The notes under the pieces are model-generated. The model made no database searches. It had not been told where the DNA came from and saw nothing but the letters and a program-made list of their open reading frames with translations. From Orlajensenia stereocauli (lineage in GTDB: Bacteria > Actinomycetota > Actinomycetes > Actinomycetales > Microbacteriaceae), in NCBI RefSeq assembly GCF_039548895.1, contig NZ_JBCLVG010000003.1: a stretch of DNA of 64,000 nucleotides. One strand, given 5' to 3'. This document shows, in pieces, positions 8,103-16,666 of the stretch. Every line of letters starts with the position of its first letter. The stretch's first letter is position 1. A program made the translations under genes and the position numbers.

Positions 8103-9146
8103 ATGGCTGCAGCAACACCTGGGTCGGCACTGGAAGCCGTCGACCTCGTGAAGACCTATTCCCAGGGGCGCGGCAAGCCCGCCCTCCGAGCCCTCGACGG
8201 GCTCACCTTCCGAGCGGAGGCCGGCACTGTATTCGGCCTCCTCGGCCCGAACGGCGCAGGCAAGTCGACGACGGTCAAGATCCTCTCGACGCTCTCGCAC
8301 CCCGACTCCGGTGACGCCTTCGTCGCCGGCATCGACGTGCGGCGGCATCCGGAGCAGGTGCGACGGGCCATCGGCTTCGTAGCCCAGAAGCAGGTGTCCG
8401 ACCCCATGGACACCGGCATCGAGAACCTGGTGCTCGCCGGACAGCTGCAGGGCATGAGCACGAAGGCGGCGCGCACCCGCGCCGACGAACTGCTCGACCG
8501 CTTCACCCTCACGACTGCAGCCAGGCGGCAGGTGAAGACCTACTCCGGCGGCATGGCCCGCAAGCTCGACGTGGCCATCGGTCTCATGCACAGTCCCGAG
8601 GTGCTGTTCCTCGACGAGCCCACCACGGGTCTCGACCCCGAGGCACGCGCCGAGATGTGGGCCGAGATCGAACGGATGTCGCGCAGCGAGCGCATGACGG
8701 TGTTGCTCACGACCCACTACCTCGAGGAGGCCGACCGCCTGGCCGATCGCCTCGCCATCGTCGATCACGGCCGTATCGTGACCGAGGGCACGCCGGAGCA
8801 GCTGAAGAGCGGGCTCCGCGGAGACGCCGTCGTGATCGAGCTGCGCGACCCCGATGCGCTGACGAACGCGCTCGCCGCCATCGCCCGCGTCCCCGAACTG
8901 CGCGAGGTGACGGTCGAGGCCGGTCGCATCGTGCGGGCCCGTGCCGACGAGGGCGGGGCAGCCCTCCCGCTCGCACTCGCAGCGCTCGATGCCGAGGGCC
9001 TTCGGGTCGCATCGGCCACCGTCGCCAGGCCCAGCCTCGACGACGTCTACCTCGCCCACACCGGGCACTCCTTCGCCGCCGCCCAGGACAGCTTCGCGCG
9101 TCGAGCGACGGATGCCGCGACCAACCTCGAGAGGGCAGCATCATGA
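8103..9146 (+). CDS. ABC transporter ATP-binding protein, DrrA family
   Basis: A 347-aa nucleotide-binding subunit. Walker A GPNGAGKST is at residues 48-56, the signature YSGGMARK at ~147, and Walker B with D-loop (VLFLDEPTTGLD) at ~166-178, with a switch His in LLTTHYLEEADRL. The ~110-residue C-terminal extension is typical of daunorubicin-resistance (DrrA) exporters. GAAGGAG lies 6 nt before the chosen ATG; the frame extends to 8019 without another site. The stop overlaps the permease start (ATGA), so the two subunits are coupled. Together they should export a hydrophobic compound or lipid; the PadR/HAAS genes upstream are the likely control. Confidence 0.92.
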   Translation: MAAATPGSALEAVDLVKTYSQGRGKPALRALDGLTFRAEAGTVFGLLGPNGAGKSTTVKILSTLSHPDSGDAFVAGIDVRRHPEQVRRAIGFVAQKQVSDPMDTGIENLVLAGQLQGMSTKAARTRADELLDRFTLTTAARRQVKTYSGGMARKLDVAIGLMHSPEVLFLDEPTTGLDPEARAEMWAEIERMSRSERMTVLLTTHYLEEADRLADRLAIVDHGRIVTEGTPEQLKSGLRGDAVVIELRDPDALTNALAAIARVPELREVTVEAGRIVRARADEGGAALPLALAALDAEGLRVASATVARPSLDDVYLAHTGHSFAAAQDSFARRATDAATNLERAAS

Positions 9147-9982
9147 GCACCCTGACCGCCCCCGCGCAGCCGACCCGGCCCGCCAGCTACGCCCGCCCTG
9201 CCGGTGCCGGCTTCTTCGCCCACACCGGCTACCTGACGCTCCGCCACCTGCGCGCGGCGGTGCGCATCCCCGCCTTCGTCGTCATGAACGTCGTGCAGCC
9301 GCTCATCTGGCTTCTCCTGTTCGGACAGCTCTTCAAGTCCGTCGTCGAGATCCCGGGCTTCGCTGGAGGCTCGAGCTACCTGGAGTTCCTCACGCCCGGC
9401 ATCGTCATGATGATGGCGCTGTTCGGCAGCGCCTGGGCGGGTACCAGCTACATCGAGGACATGGACCGCGGCGTGATGGACCGCCTGCTCACCTCGCCGA
9501 CCAACCGCGGTGCCCTCATGACGGCCACGCTCGTCTACCAGGCGATCCTCACCGTGGTGCAGACGCTCATCGTGCTGGGCGTCGCCTGGTTGTGCGGTGC
9601 GCGCTTCGATGGCGGGCTCGGTGGCGTCCTGATCATGATGCTGGCAGCCATGCTGCTCACGGCGTCGTTCTCGGCGCTGTCGAATGCGGCGGCACTGCTC
9701 GCCCGCAACCAGACCGTGCTCATCGGCCTCTCGCAGCTCATCACCATCCCGCTGATGTTCCTGAGCTCCGCCCTGATGGACACCAGCCTGTCAGCGGACT
9801 GGGTCGCGGATGCCGCAGCCTGGAATCCGTTCGAATGGGCCGTCGTCGCCGGCCGCGAGGCGCTGCAGGCGAACCCGGACTGGGCGAGCGTGTGGAGCAA
9901 CCTCGGCATGCTGGCCGCGTTCACAGTGGTGCTCACCTGGATCGCCACCCGGGCCTTCCGGGCGTACCAGCGGAGCGCGTAG
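9143..9982 (+). CDS. ABC-2 type transporter permease, DrrB family
   Basis: A 279-aa membrane subunit with six predicted helices in the ABC-2 arrangement. A short cytoplasmic N-terminus is followed by the first helix (~45-65). The EDMDRGVMDRLLTSPTNRGAL segment marks the cytoplasmic coupling region, and a final AWNPFEWAVVAGREAL stretch comes before the last helix, as in DrrB. The ATG overlaps the stop of the ATPase gene, so the subunits are made in fixed ratio. No other transporter gene follows; a 15-bp inverted repeat lies just downstream and may end or insulate the transcript. Confidence 0.9.
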   Translation: MSTLTAPAQPTRPASYARPAGAGFFAHTGYLTLRHLRAAVRIPAFVVMNVVQPLIWLLLFGQLFKSVVEIPGFAGGSSYLEFLTPGIVMMMALFGSAWAGTSYIEDMDRGVMDRLLTSPTNRGALMTATLVYQAILTVVQTLIVLGVAWLCGARFDGGLGGVLIMMLAAMLLTASFSALSNAAALLARNQTVLIGLSQLITIPLMFLSSALMDTSLSADWVADAAAWNPFEWAVVAGREALQANPDWASVWSNLGMLAAFTVVLTWIATRAFRAYQRSA

Positions 9983-9991
9983 CTCGATCCT

Positions 9992-10032
9992 TGCGGTAGG
10001 CCATGGATATGCTCTGACCATGGCCTACCGCA
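9992..10032. promoter_or_regulatory. Perfect 15-bp inverted repeat spanning the start codon of the next gene
   Basis: TGCGGTAGGCCATGG (9992-10006) is exactly complementary to 10018-10032, with an 11-nt loop. The loop holds a TATGCT -10 hexamer (10008-10013), and the right arm contains the ATG at 10020, 6 nt later. As DNA it would be an operator covering a leaderless promoter. As RNA read through from drrB it would hide the start codon and could also end the drr transcript. Confidence 0.65.
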
Positions 10033-10421
10033 GACCCCCAGTGGTGACCGTCGCCGGTGCCCTCACCTGGCTCGCCGGCGTCATCGACATCCTCATCGGC
10101 ATCGTGCTGCTCGCCCAGTCCGGGGTCAGTGTCGTGGTGCTCGAGTTCGGGGGAGCGGCCCAGCTGTTCACGTCGGCCATCGTCGCCCTGCTCTTCGGCG
10201 CGATCCTGTTCTTCGCCGGCGGCGGTCTGCTGAGCGCCAAGAACACTGCGCGCATCGTCGCGACGGGTGCCCACGGGATCTCGATCCTCGCCGCACTGGT
10301 GCCAGCCCTGCTGCTCCCATCGGCGTTCTTCGGGTCGTGGCTCGGCATCGTCGCGTCGGTCATCGTGATCGTCCTGCTCTTCACCGGGCCGGCGAACGCC
10401 TACTTCCGTGAGGAGCACTGA
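10020..10421 (+). CDS. Small four-helix membrane protein (hypothetical), copy 1 of a tandem pair
   Basis: The 133-aa protein has four hydrophobic helices (~8-30, ~40-68, ~78-100, ~105-125) and a short charged C-terminus. It resembles the next gene product: both start with a Pro-rich tip, then a TW/AWIQG-x-D-IIVGI-like first helix, an EFGGAAQL/DFGGSAAL turn and a final FTGPANAYF/WTGRAAAFF tail. This points to a local duplication. The start is supported by a TATGCT hexamer 6 nt upstream. Function unknown; small integral membrane proteins of this type are common in Microbacteriaceae. Confidence 0.7.
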   Translation: MAYRRPPVVTVAGALTWLAGVIDILIGIVLLAQSGVSVVVLEFGGAAQLFTSAIVALLFGAILFFAGGGLLSAKNTARIVATGAHGISILAALVPALLLPSAFFGSWLGIVASVIVIVLLFTGPANAYFREEH

Positions 10422-10460
10422 CGCCACTAGCCTGAAAGTCACCACGACATGAGGAGCCCC

Positions 10461-10862
10461 ATGAGCTTGACGGTCAGCCGCCCAGGAGGAGTCACCTTCA
10501 TAGCCGTTCTGGCGTGGATCCAGGGAGTCTTCGACATCATCGTCGGCATCCTCCTGCTGTTCAACCAGGGCGACGCGGCCATCATCCTCGATTTCGGGGG
10601 CAGCGCGGCGCTCGTCACGTCTGCCGTCGTCTACATCCTCGTGGGCATCATCATCATCGTCATCGCCCGGGGGCTCCTGCGCGGCAGCAACGGGGCACGG
10701 GTGGTCGTCACGGCGTTCGAGGTCGTCACCCTCATCGGCGCGCTCTTCGTCACGATCGCCGCGCCCTCCCAGTTCATCGGCGCCCTGGTCACGGCGTTCA
10801 TCGCCCTGGTCATCATCCTGCTTCTCTGGACGGGCCGGGCCGCGGCGTTCTTCCGGGGCTGA
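10461..10862 (+). CDS. Small four-helix membrane protein (hypothetical), copy 2 of a tandem pair
   Basis: Also 133 aa with four membrane helices, it is a paralogue of the preceding gene (shared first-helix, FGG-turn and W/F-TG-A-A-F tail patterns). GAGGAG at 10451-10456 favours the ATG at 10461 over the upstream in-frame ATG at 10449. The segment VGIIIIVIARGLLRGSN is a very hydrophobic third helix ending in basic residues. Its role cannot be inferred from sequence. A double hairpin follows the stop. Confidence 0.7.
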   Translation: MSLTVSRPGGVTFIAVLAWIQGVFDIIVGILLLFNQGDAAIILDFGGSAALVTSAVVYILVGIIIIVIARGLLRGSNGARVVVTAFEVVTLIGALFVTIAAPSQFIGALVTAFIALVIILLLWTGRAAAFFRG

Positions 10863-10922
10863 CCCCTCGGGAACCTCCCGCTCGGGGGTCGCCCCCTTGT
10901 GGTCTTTCTCCCAGCCCGGGAG
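10861..10922 (+). terminator. Two consecutive hairpins after the membrane-protein pair
   Basis: GACCCC (10861-10866, overlapping the stop codon) pairs with GGGGTC (10885-10890) and encloses an inner CGGGA/TCCCG stem (10868-10880). A second hairpin, CTCCC/GGGAG (10908-10922), follows with T-rich flanks. This is the probable end of the transcript. The remaining gap to 11059 shows no gene. Confidence 0.45.
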
Positions 10923-11059
10923 CTGTCTTTGTCGGATGCCGCCAACACGGTGCGCCAGCATCCGTTCGCCGTTTGTGGCCCAGCCACGCAGGGTTTCGCC
11001 TGCTCCGATCGCGCTCGTACCGTGGGGACACACCCCTACTGCGAGATGTGAGGACCACG

Positions 11060-13174
11060 ATGGTTGACACTGCCGTTCGCCCGACCGACCACGAGAACGT
11101 CGACGAGATCATCCGTCCGACTGTCGACACGGATCCCATCACGGTGCCCGGCCAGCCGGGTGCACCGCGCATCGACGTCGAGAAGCTCGGCAGGCAGCTG
11201 CTCGGCACGTGGGCCGACGTGCGCCTCGCGTCGCGTGAGCTCACTGCTCGCCCCGAGATGCAGCGCATCGACGGTCAGTCGATGGAGGAGCACCGCGAGA
11301 GGGTCATGGGGCAGCTGAAGCTGCTCGTCGAGCATGGCGGCGTGCACCGGGCGTTTCCGAGTGCGGTCGGAGGCATGGACGACCACGGCGGCAACATCGC
11401 CGGCTTCGAGGAGCTGGTCACGGCCGACCCGAGCCTGCAGATCAAGTCGGGAGTGCAGTGGGGACTGTTCTCGGCCGCGATCCTCCACCTCGGCACGGAG
11501 TACCACCACCTCACCTTCCTGCCCGACACCATGACGTTGAAGGTGCCGGGCGCCTTCGCCATGACCGAGACCGGCCACGGATCCGACGTCGCCTCCATCG
11601 GAACCACGGCGACCTACGACGAGAAGAAGCAGCAGTTCGTCATCAACACCCCGTTCCGCGGGGCGTGGAAGGATTACCTCGGCAACGCCGCGAAGCACGG
11701 CACCGCAGCCGTCGTCTTCGCCCAGCTCATCACGAAGGGCGTCAACCACGGCGTGCACGCGTTCTACGTGCCCATCCGGAACTCCAAGGGCGGTTTCCTG
11801 AAGGGCATCGGCGGCGAGGATGACGGCCTCAAGGGCGGCCTGAACGGCATCGACAACGGACGCCTGCATTTCGCCAACGTGCGAGTGCCGCGCACCAACC
11901 TGCTCAACCGCTACGGCGACGTCGCGGAGGACGGCACCTACACGAGCACCATCGCCAGCCCTGGCCGCCGTTTCTTCACCATGCTCGGCACCCTCGTGCA
12001 GGGCCGCGTCTCGCTCGACGGCGCCGCAACCCAGGCCTCGGCGATGGCCCTGAAGATCGCCGTCACCTACGCCACCCAGCGCCGCCAGTTCAACGCTGCC
12101 AGCGATACCGACGAGGAGGTGCTGCTCGACTACCAGCGCCACCAGCGTCGCCTCATCCCGCGCATCGCCACGACATACGCGCAGACCTTCGCGCACGACG
12201 AGTTCCTGGTGAAGTTCGACTCGGTCTTCTCCGGCAAGGCCGACACCGACGACGACCGTCAGGACCTCGAGACCCTCGCCGCGGCTCTCAAGCCGCTGTC
12301 GACCTGGGCAGCCCTCGACACCATCCAGGAGGCCCGAGAGGCCTGTGGCGGCTCGGGCTTCCTCGCCGAGAACCGCTTCGTCGGGCTACGCGCCGACCTC
12401 GACGTCTACGTCACCTTCGAGGGCGACAACAACGTGCTGCTGCAGCTCGTCGCCAAGCGCCTGCTCACCGACTACTCGAGGAAGTTCGCTTCAGCGGATG
12501 CCGGAGCCCTCGCACGGTACGTCGTCGAGCAGGGCGTCGACAGGGCCTATCACGGCACCGGGCTCCGCCGTCTGGCCCAGACCGTCGTCGACTTCGGATC
12601 GACAGCACGCTCGGTGTCCGAGCTCCGCAACCCCGTGACCCAGCGCGAGCTGCTCACAGACCGCGTCGAGACGATGATCGCCGGGATCGGCGGACGCCTT
12701 CGCGACAGCCGCAAGCTCAGCAAGCAGGCTGCAGCCGACCTGTTCAACTCGCAGCAGAACGAGCTCATCGAGGCGGCACGCGCCCACGGCGAGCTGCTTC
12801 AGTGGGAGGCGTTCACGCGTGCTCTCGAGAAGACGACGGATGCAGGCACCAAGGAGGTTCTCACCTGGCTGCGCGACCTCTTCGGCCTCGGCCTGGTCGA
12901 GAAGCACCTGGCGTGGTACCTCATCAACGGGCGTCTCTCGGCCAAGCGCGCCCAGGCCGTCACCGCCTACGTCGACCGCCTCATCTCGCGGCTGCGCCCG
13001 CACGCCCTCGACCTCGTCGACGCCTTCGGCTACAAGCCGGAGCACCTGCGCGCGTCGATCGCGAGCGGTGCAGAACAGGTGCGCCAGGACGAGGCCCGCG
13101 CCTACTACGCAGACCTGCGTGCCTCGGGCAACGCCCCGATCGACGAGAAGGCCCTCAAGGCCAAGAAGCGCTAG
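11060..13174 (+). CDS. Acyl-CoA oxidase / acyl-CoA dehydrogenase family protein
   Basis: At 704 aa this has the length of peroxisomal-type acyl-CoA oxidases rather than ~380-aa dehydrogenases. FAMTETGHGSDVASIGTTATYD (~167-188) is the flavin/substrate-binding signature, with GGSGF and LRADLDVYVTFEGDNNVLLQLVAKRLL (~430-470) as the ACOX C-terminal signature. The enzyme oxidises fatty acyl-CoA to trans-2-enoyl-CoA; oxidases pass electrons to O2. The ATG sits 8 nt after a GAGGA-like site. The gene stands alone, with no beta-oxidation partner next to it; it is convergent with a small membrane-protein gene. Confidence 0.88.
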   Translation: MVDTAVRPTDHENVDEIIRPTVDTDPITVPGQPGAPRIDVEKLGRQLLGTWADVRLASRELTARPEMQRIDGQSMEEHRERVMGQLKLLVEHGGVHRAFPSAVGGMDDHGGNIAGFEELVTADPSLQIKSGVQWGLFSAAILHLGTEYHHLTFLPDTMTLKVPGAFAMTETGHGSDVASIGTTATYDEKKQQFVINTPFRGAWKDYLGNAAKHGTAAVVFAQLITKGVNHGVHAFYVPIRNSKGGFLKGIGGEDDGLKGGLNGIDNGRLHFANVRVPRTNLLNRYGDVAEDGTYTSTIASPGRRFFTMLGTLVQGRVSLDGAATQASAMALKIAVTYATQRRQFNAASDTDEEVLLDYQRHQRRLIPRIATTYAQTFAHDEFLVKFDSVFSGKADTDDDRQDLETLAAALKPLSTWAALDTIQEAREACGGSGFLAENRFVGLRADLDVYVTFEGDNNVLLQLVAKRLLTDYSRKFASADAGALARYVVEQGVDRAYHGTGLRRLAQTVVDFGSTARSVSELRNPVTQRELLTDRVETMIAGIGGRLRDSRKLSKQAAADLFNSQQNELIEAARAHGELLQWEAFTRALEKTTDAGTKEVLTWLRDLFGLGLVEKHLAWYLINGRLSAKRAQAVTAYVDRLISRLRPHALDLVDAFGYKPEHLRASIASGAEQVRQDEARAYYADLRASGNAPIDEKALKAKKR

Positions 13175-13199
13175 GGCCCCAGCGACCGGGAAGCGAGCC

Positions 13200-13397
13200 C
13201 TACTTCACCGGCGGCTTGATGAACGAACCGAACGCCAGCCCCACGGCGGCACCCGCTGCGAGCCAGAGCCAGAACCCGCTGATCAGGCTGATCACGAGAC
13301 CCACGATCAGCCCGACAATCACGCCGATAATCACCTGGGAGCGTCGCGAAGCGCGCTCGGGCTCGGGGGCTGGTCGTTGTGCGGGTCTCTGGGCCAT
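13200..13397 (-). CDS. Small membrane protein (65 aa, hypothetical)
   Basis: A short basic, Pro/Arg-rich N-terminus (~25 residues, MAQRPAQRPAPEPERASRR) is followed by two hydrophobic helices: a Gly/Val/Ile-rich stretch at ~27-45 and an LWLAAGAAVGLAFGSF stretch at ~48-61. It would sit in the membrane with the basic tail inside. The gene is in the same direction as mdh, 41 bp downstream of it, and probably shares its transcript. The frame is open further upstream, but only the ATG at 13397 avoids overlapping mdh. Confidence 0.6.
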   Translation of the reverse strand: MAQRPAQRPAPEPERASRRSQVIIGVIVGLIVGLVISLISGFWLWLAAGAAVGLAFGSFIKPPVK

Positions 13398-13438
13398 GGA
13401 TCCAGCGTAGCCAGCGAACGCGGTGCCGGGCGCCGACC

Positions 13439-14449
13439 TCAGCCCAGCAGTCCGAGTGCCTTCACGGCCTCGCGTTCCTCGATGAGCTCGGCCACCGAGG
13501 CGTCGATCCGCTCGCGCGCGAAGGCACCCAGCTCGAGGCCCTGCACGATGCGCCACTGCCCGTCGATCGACTGCACCGGGAAGGACGACACGAGGCCGTC
13601 CGGCACGCCATAGGAACCGTCGGACGGCAGGGCTGCCGAGGTCCACCCGTGCGTCGTCCCGCTGACCCAGTCGCGAACGTGATCGATGGTGGCGCTGGCG
13701 GCCGAGGCGACGGATGACGAACCGCGCACCTCGATGATCTCGGCTCCGCGCCTGGCCACCCGCGGGATGAACACGTCGCGGATCCACTCGCGAGCGGCAT
13801 CCGCCCCCAGCTGCTCCTCGAGCAGCTCGACGACCGGACGCCCTCCTGCCGTCGCGTGGGCGATGTCGGGGAACTGCGTCGCCGAGTGGTTGCCCCAGAT
13901 GCTCACGTCGCGCAGCTGGGAGACCGGCGCGTGGAGCGCCTCGGAGAGCTGCCCCAGCGCCCTGTTGTGATCGAGCCTCGTGAGAGCGGTGAAGCGCTCG
14001 CGGGGTACGTCGGGCGCGTGGGCGCTCGCGATGAAGGCGTTGGTGTTCGCCGGGTTGCCGACCACGACGATGCGGATGTCGTCAGCGGCCCCGGCGTTGA
14101 TCGCAGCACCCTGCGGGGCGAAGATGGCGCCGTTCGCCGCGAGCAGGTCGCCGCGCTCCATGCCGGGGCCGCGGGGCCGCGAGCCCACGAGGAGCCCGAC
14201 ATTGGCGCCGTCGAAAGCGCCGGCCGCGTCATCCGTCACGTCGACGGACTGGAGCAGGGGGAATGCGGAGTCCTGCAGCTCGAGCGCGGCGCCCTCGGCG
14301 GAGCGCAGCCCCTGCGGAATCTCGAGCAGCCGCAGCCGAACCGCGGTGTCTGGGCCGAGCAGTTGGCCCGATGCTATGCGGAACAGCAGGGCGTAGCCGA
14401 TCTGTCCGCCGGCGCCGGTGATGGTCACTGTCGCGAGTGAGTTCGCCAT
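13439..14449 (-). CDS. mdh: Malate dehydrogenase
   Basis: The 336-aa enzyme interconverts malate and oxaloacetate with NAD in the TCA cycle. The N-terminal Rossmann motif TGAGGQIGYALLFRIASG is characteristic of the long actinobacterial/cytosolic-type MDH. The catalytic pair is visible as RLDHNRALGQL (Asp) and IWGNHSATQFPD (His), and substrate arginines are in GSRPRGPGMER. Length is normal for the family. It reads away from the proline iminopeptidase gene, which starts 46 bp away on the other strand. Confidence 0.97.
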   Translation of the reverse strand: MANSLATVTITGAGGQIGYALLFRIASGQLLGPDTAVRLRLLEIPQGLRSAEGAALELQDSAFPLLQSVDVTDDAAGAFDGANVGLLVGSRPRGPGMERGDLLAANGAIFAPQGAAINAGAADDIRIVVVGNPANTNAFIASAHAPDVPRERFTALTRLDHNRALGQLSEALHAPVSQLRDVSIWGNHSATQFPDIAHATAGGRPVVELLEEQLGADAAREWIRDVFIPRVARRGAEIIEVRGSSSVASAASATIDHVRDWVSGTTHGWTSAALPSDGSYGVPDGLVSSFPVQSIDGQWRIVQGLELGAFARERIDASVAELIEEREAVKALGLLG

Positions 14450-14494
14450 GCTCCGACCCTACGCGCGCCCGCCGTCTTCGCCTATCGTTGCCTG

Positions 14495-15451
14495 ATGCGC
14501 GACTTCTACCCCGAGATCGAACCGTACGACTCCGGCATGCTCGACGTCGGCGACGGCCAGCAGATGTACTGGGAGACCTCGGGCAACCCGGAGGGCAAGC
14601 CCGTTGTGTTCCTGCACGGCGGCCCAGGCGGCGGCACCAGCCCGACCCACCGCAGGCTGTTCGACCCCGAGAGGTACCGCATCGTGCTGCTCGACCAGCG
14701 CGGCTGCGGCAGGAGCACCCCGCACGCGAGTGCGCCGGAGGCCGACCTCGGCACCAACACCACCTGGCACCTCGTCGCCGACATCGAGAGGCTGCGCGAG
14801 CACCTCGGCATCGACCGCTGGCAGGTGCTCGGTGGATCGTGGGGCAGCTCCCTCGCCCTCGCCTACGCCGAGACGCATCCGGAGCGCGTGACGGAGATCA
14901 TCCTGCGGGGCATCTTCACCCTCCGTCGCATCGAGCTCGACTGGTTCTACGAGGGCGGGGCTGCCGCTCTGTTCCCCGACCTGTGGGAGGGATTCATCGC
15001 TCCTGTGCCGGAGGCCGAGCGAAGCCACCTCATCGCCGCCTACAGCCGGCTGCTCAACGACCCGGACCCGGCGGTGCACCGCCCGGCGGCCATCGCCTGG
15101 TCGCGCTGGGAGTCCTCCACCATCACGCTCCTCCCTCAGGAGGAGACCATCGCTCGGTTCACCGAACCCGACTACGCGGTCGCATTCGCACGCATCGAGA
15201 ACCACTACTTCAGAAACGGCGGCTGGTGGGAGGAGGGGCAGCTCATCCGCGACTCCGTGAAGCTGCACGACATCCCCGCCGTCATCGTTCAAGGGCGCTA
15301 CGACATCTGCACCCCGCCGATGACGGCGTGGGACCTGCACAAGGCGTGGCCGCAGGCCGACTTCAGGATGATCCCGGATGCCGGTCACGCGTTCGACGAA
15401 CCCGGCATCCGCGATGCCCTGATCGAGGCGACGGACCGCTTCGCCAGCTGA
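14495..15451 (+). CDS. pip: Proline iminopeptidase
   Basis: A 318-aa alpha/beta-hydrolase of family S33 that removes N-terminal proline from peptides. HGGPGGGTSPTHRRLFDP forms the oxyanion region, GGSWGSSLALAYAETHP holds the nucleophilic Ser, and the charge-relay Asp/His are in YDICTPP and DAGHAF near the C-terminus. A TATCGT hexamer lies exactly 6 nt before the ATG, so the mRNA is probably leaderless. No signal peptide, so the enzyme is cytoplasmic. Confidence 0.95.
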   Translation: MRDFYPEIEPYDSGMLDVGDGQQMYWETSGNPEGKPVVFLHGGPGGGTSPTHRRLFDPERYRIVLLDQRGCGRSTPHASAPEADLGTNTTWHLVADIERLREHLGIDRWQVLGGSWGSSLALAYAETHPERVTEIILRGIFTLRRIELDWFYEGGAAALFPDLWEGFIAPVPEAERSHLIAAYSRLLNDPDPAVHRPAAIAWSRWESSTITLLPQEETIARFTEPDYAVAFARIENHYFRNGGWWEEGQLIRDSVKLHDIPAVIVQGRYDICTPPMTAWDLHKAWPQADFRMIPDAGHAFDEPGIRDALIEATDRFAS

Positions 15452-15471
15452 ACTGACCGGTTCGTGCGTGT

Positions 15472-15489
15472 AAACGTCAGGTGACGTTT
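15472..15489. promoter_or_regulatory. 18-bp perfect palindrome upstream of acyltransferase gene
   Basis: AAACGTCA-GG-TGACGTTT is fully symmetric. It lies 24 bp upstream of a TAGCCT -10 hexamer (15514-15519), itself 6 nt before the ATG at 15526. Such a site next to the -35 region is a likely operator for a dimeric regulator. There is no run of T after it, and the 2-nt centre is too tight for a hairpin, so it is not a terminator for pip. Confidence 0.6.
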
Positions 15490-15525
15490 CCTCGCCTGCC
15501 CCTCGGATCGCCTTAGCCTGCAGGG

Positions 15526-16581
15526 ATGAGCGCGAATGAGGACACCCGAACAGGGGCGATGCCGGCTGCATCCGTCGTCCTCGCACCCGTCGTGCGCGAG
15601 CGCTGGATCGACACGGCCAAGGGCATCGCCATCGTGCTCGTCGTGCTGTACCACGCGACGATGTACCTCGGTCTCGCCGGCGTCGACGTGCCCGGTGCAC
15701 GCGCGAACCCGATGCTCGAGACGTTCCGGATGCCCCTGTTCTTCTTCATGTCGGGAGTGCTCGGGGCGCGGGCGGTCGCCCTCGGCTACAGGGCGTTGTT
15801 CCACCGGCGCCTGGCCCTGCTCGCGTACCTCTATGCCCTATGGGTCGCGCTCCAGCAGGTCTTCCTGGCCCTGCTTCCTCCCACCTCGCTCGAGTCGGAG
15901 CCGAGCCCCCTGTGGAGCTTCGTCACCCTCGCCGTCATCCCGAATGAGAACCTCTGGTTCCTGTATGCGCTGCCCCTGTTCTTCACGATCGCCTGGCTCA
16001 TGCGCTCGTGGCCGGCCCTCGTGCCGCTGGCTCTCGCCGCCGTGGTGTCGGTGCTGTTCAGCTCGGGCATCCTCGAGACAGACACGGCGTGGGACAAGAT
16101 GGGCCGCTACCTGTTCTTCTTCCTGCTCGCGCTGCGCATCGGCGGCACCGTGCGCCGCCTGGCGCCGAGCATCCGCTGGTGGCATGCCGCGGCGCTCGCC
16201 GTCGCCTACCTCGGTCTCACCGGTGTCACCTTCGCCACCGGCATCCGGGGCGTTCCGCTCGTGCTCTTCTGCCTGAGCCTCCTCGCTGTGGCCGTCGGCA
16301 TCGCTCTGGCCGTCATCATGAGCCGGATGCCGTTCTTCGACGTCGTACGCCACCTCGGCACCCGCACTCTGCCGATCTACGTCGTGCACGCCTTCCCGCT
16401 TCTCGCCGTCGGCGCACTGCTCGTCGCGACGGGCATCAGCATCCCGACCCCAGTCGCCGTCGTCCTGCCCGTCGTGCTCTGTGCCCTGGCCATAGCGATC
16501 GCCCTCGGTGTCCACAGGCTGCTGCGCGACGTTCCCGGCGTGTTCACGCTGCCCGTTCGCCGAACCCACCGCCCGGAGTAG
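15526..16581 (+). CDS. Acyltransferase family 3 membrane protein (O-acyltransferase-like), paralogue 1
   Basis: A 351-aa polytopic membrane protein with about ten hydrophobic helices. RWIDTAKGIAIVLVVLYH near the start matches the R/D...GIAI...H catalytic-region motif of acyltransferase-3 proteins, and RMPLFFFMSGVL is the second conserved block. Such proteins move acyl groups (often acetyl) onto carbohydrate or lipid acceptors at the membrane. The product is closely similar to the one at 19633-20703 (shared block patterns such as TFRMPLFFFMSGVLGARAVAL, with a WDKMGRY segment). Own leaderless promoter: TAGCCT 6 nt before ATG, with a palindrome upstream. Confidence 0.85.
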   Translation: MSANEDTRTGAMPAASVVLAPVVRERWIDTAKGIAIVLVVLYHATMYLGLAGVDVPGARANPMLETFRMPLFFFMSGVLGARAVALGYRALFHRRLALLAYLYALWVALQQVFLALLPPTSLESEPSPLWSFVTLAVIPNENLWFLYALPLFFTIAWLMRSWPALVPLALAAVVSVLFSSGILETDTAWDKMGRYLFFFLLALRIGGTVRRLAPSIRWWHAAALAVAYLGLTGVTFATGIRGVPLVLFCLSLLAVAVGIALAVIMSRMPFFDVVRHLGTRTLPIYVVHAFPLLAVGALLVATGISIPTPVAVVLPVVLCALAIAIALGVHRLLRDVPGVFTLPVRRTHRPE

Positions 16582-16666
16582 ATCGTCCGGTCGCCCTGCC
16601 TGCCTGAAACCGGCCGTCGTTGTCAACCGGTCGGCGCGAAGCGGCGTGGGCCGCTACGTTTGCGGC

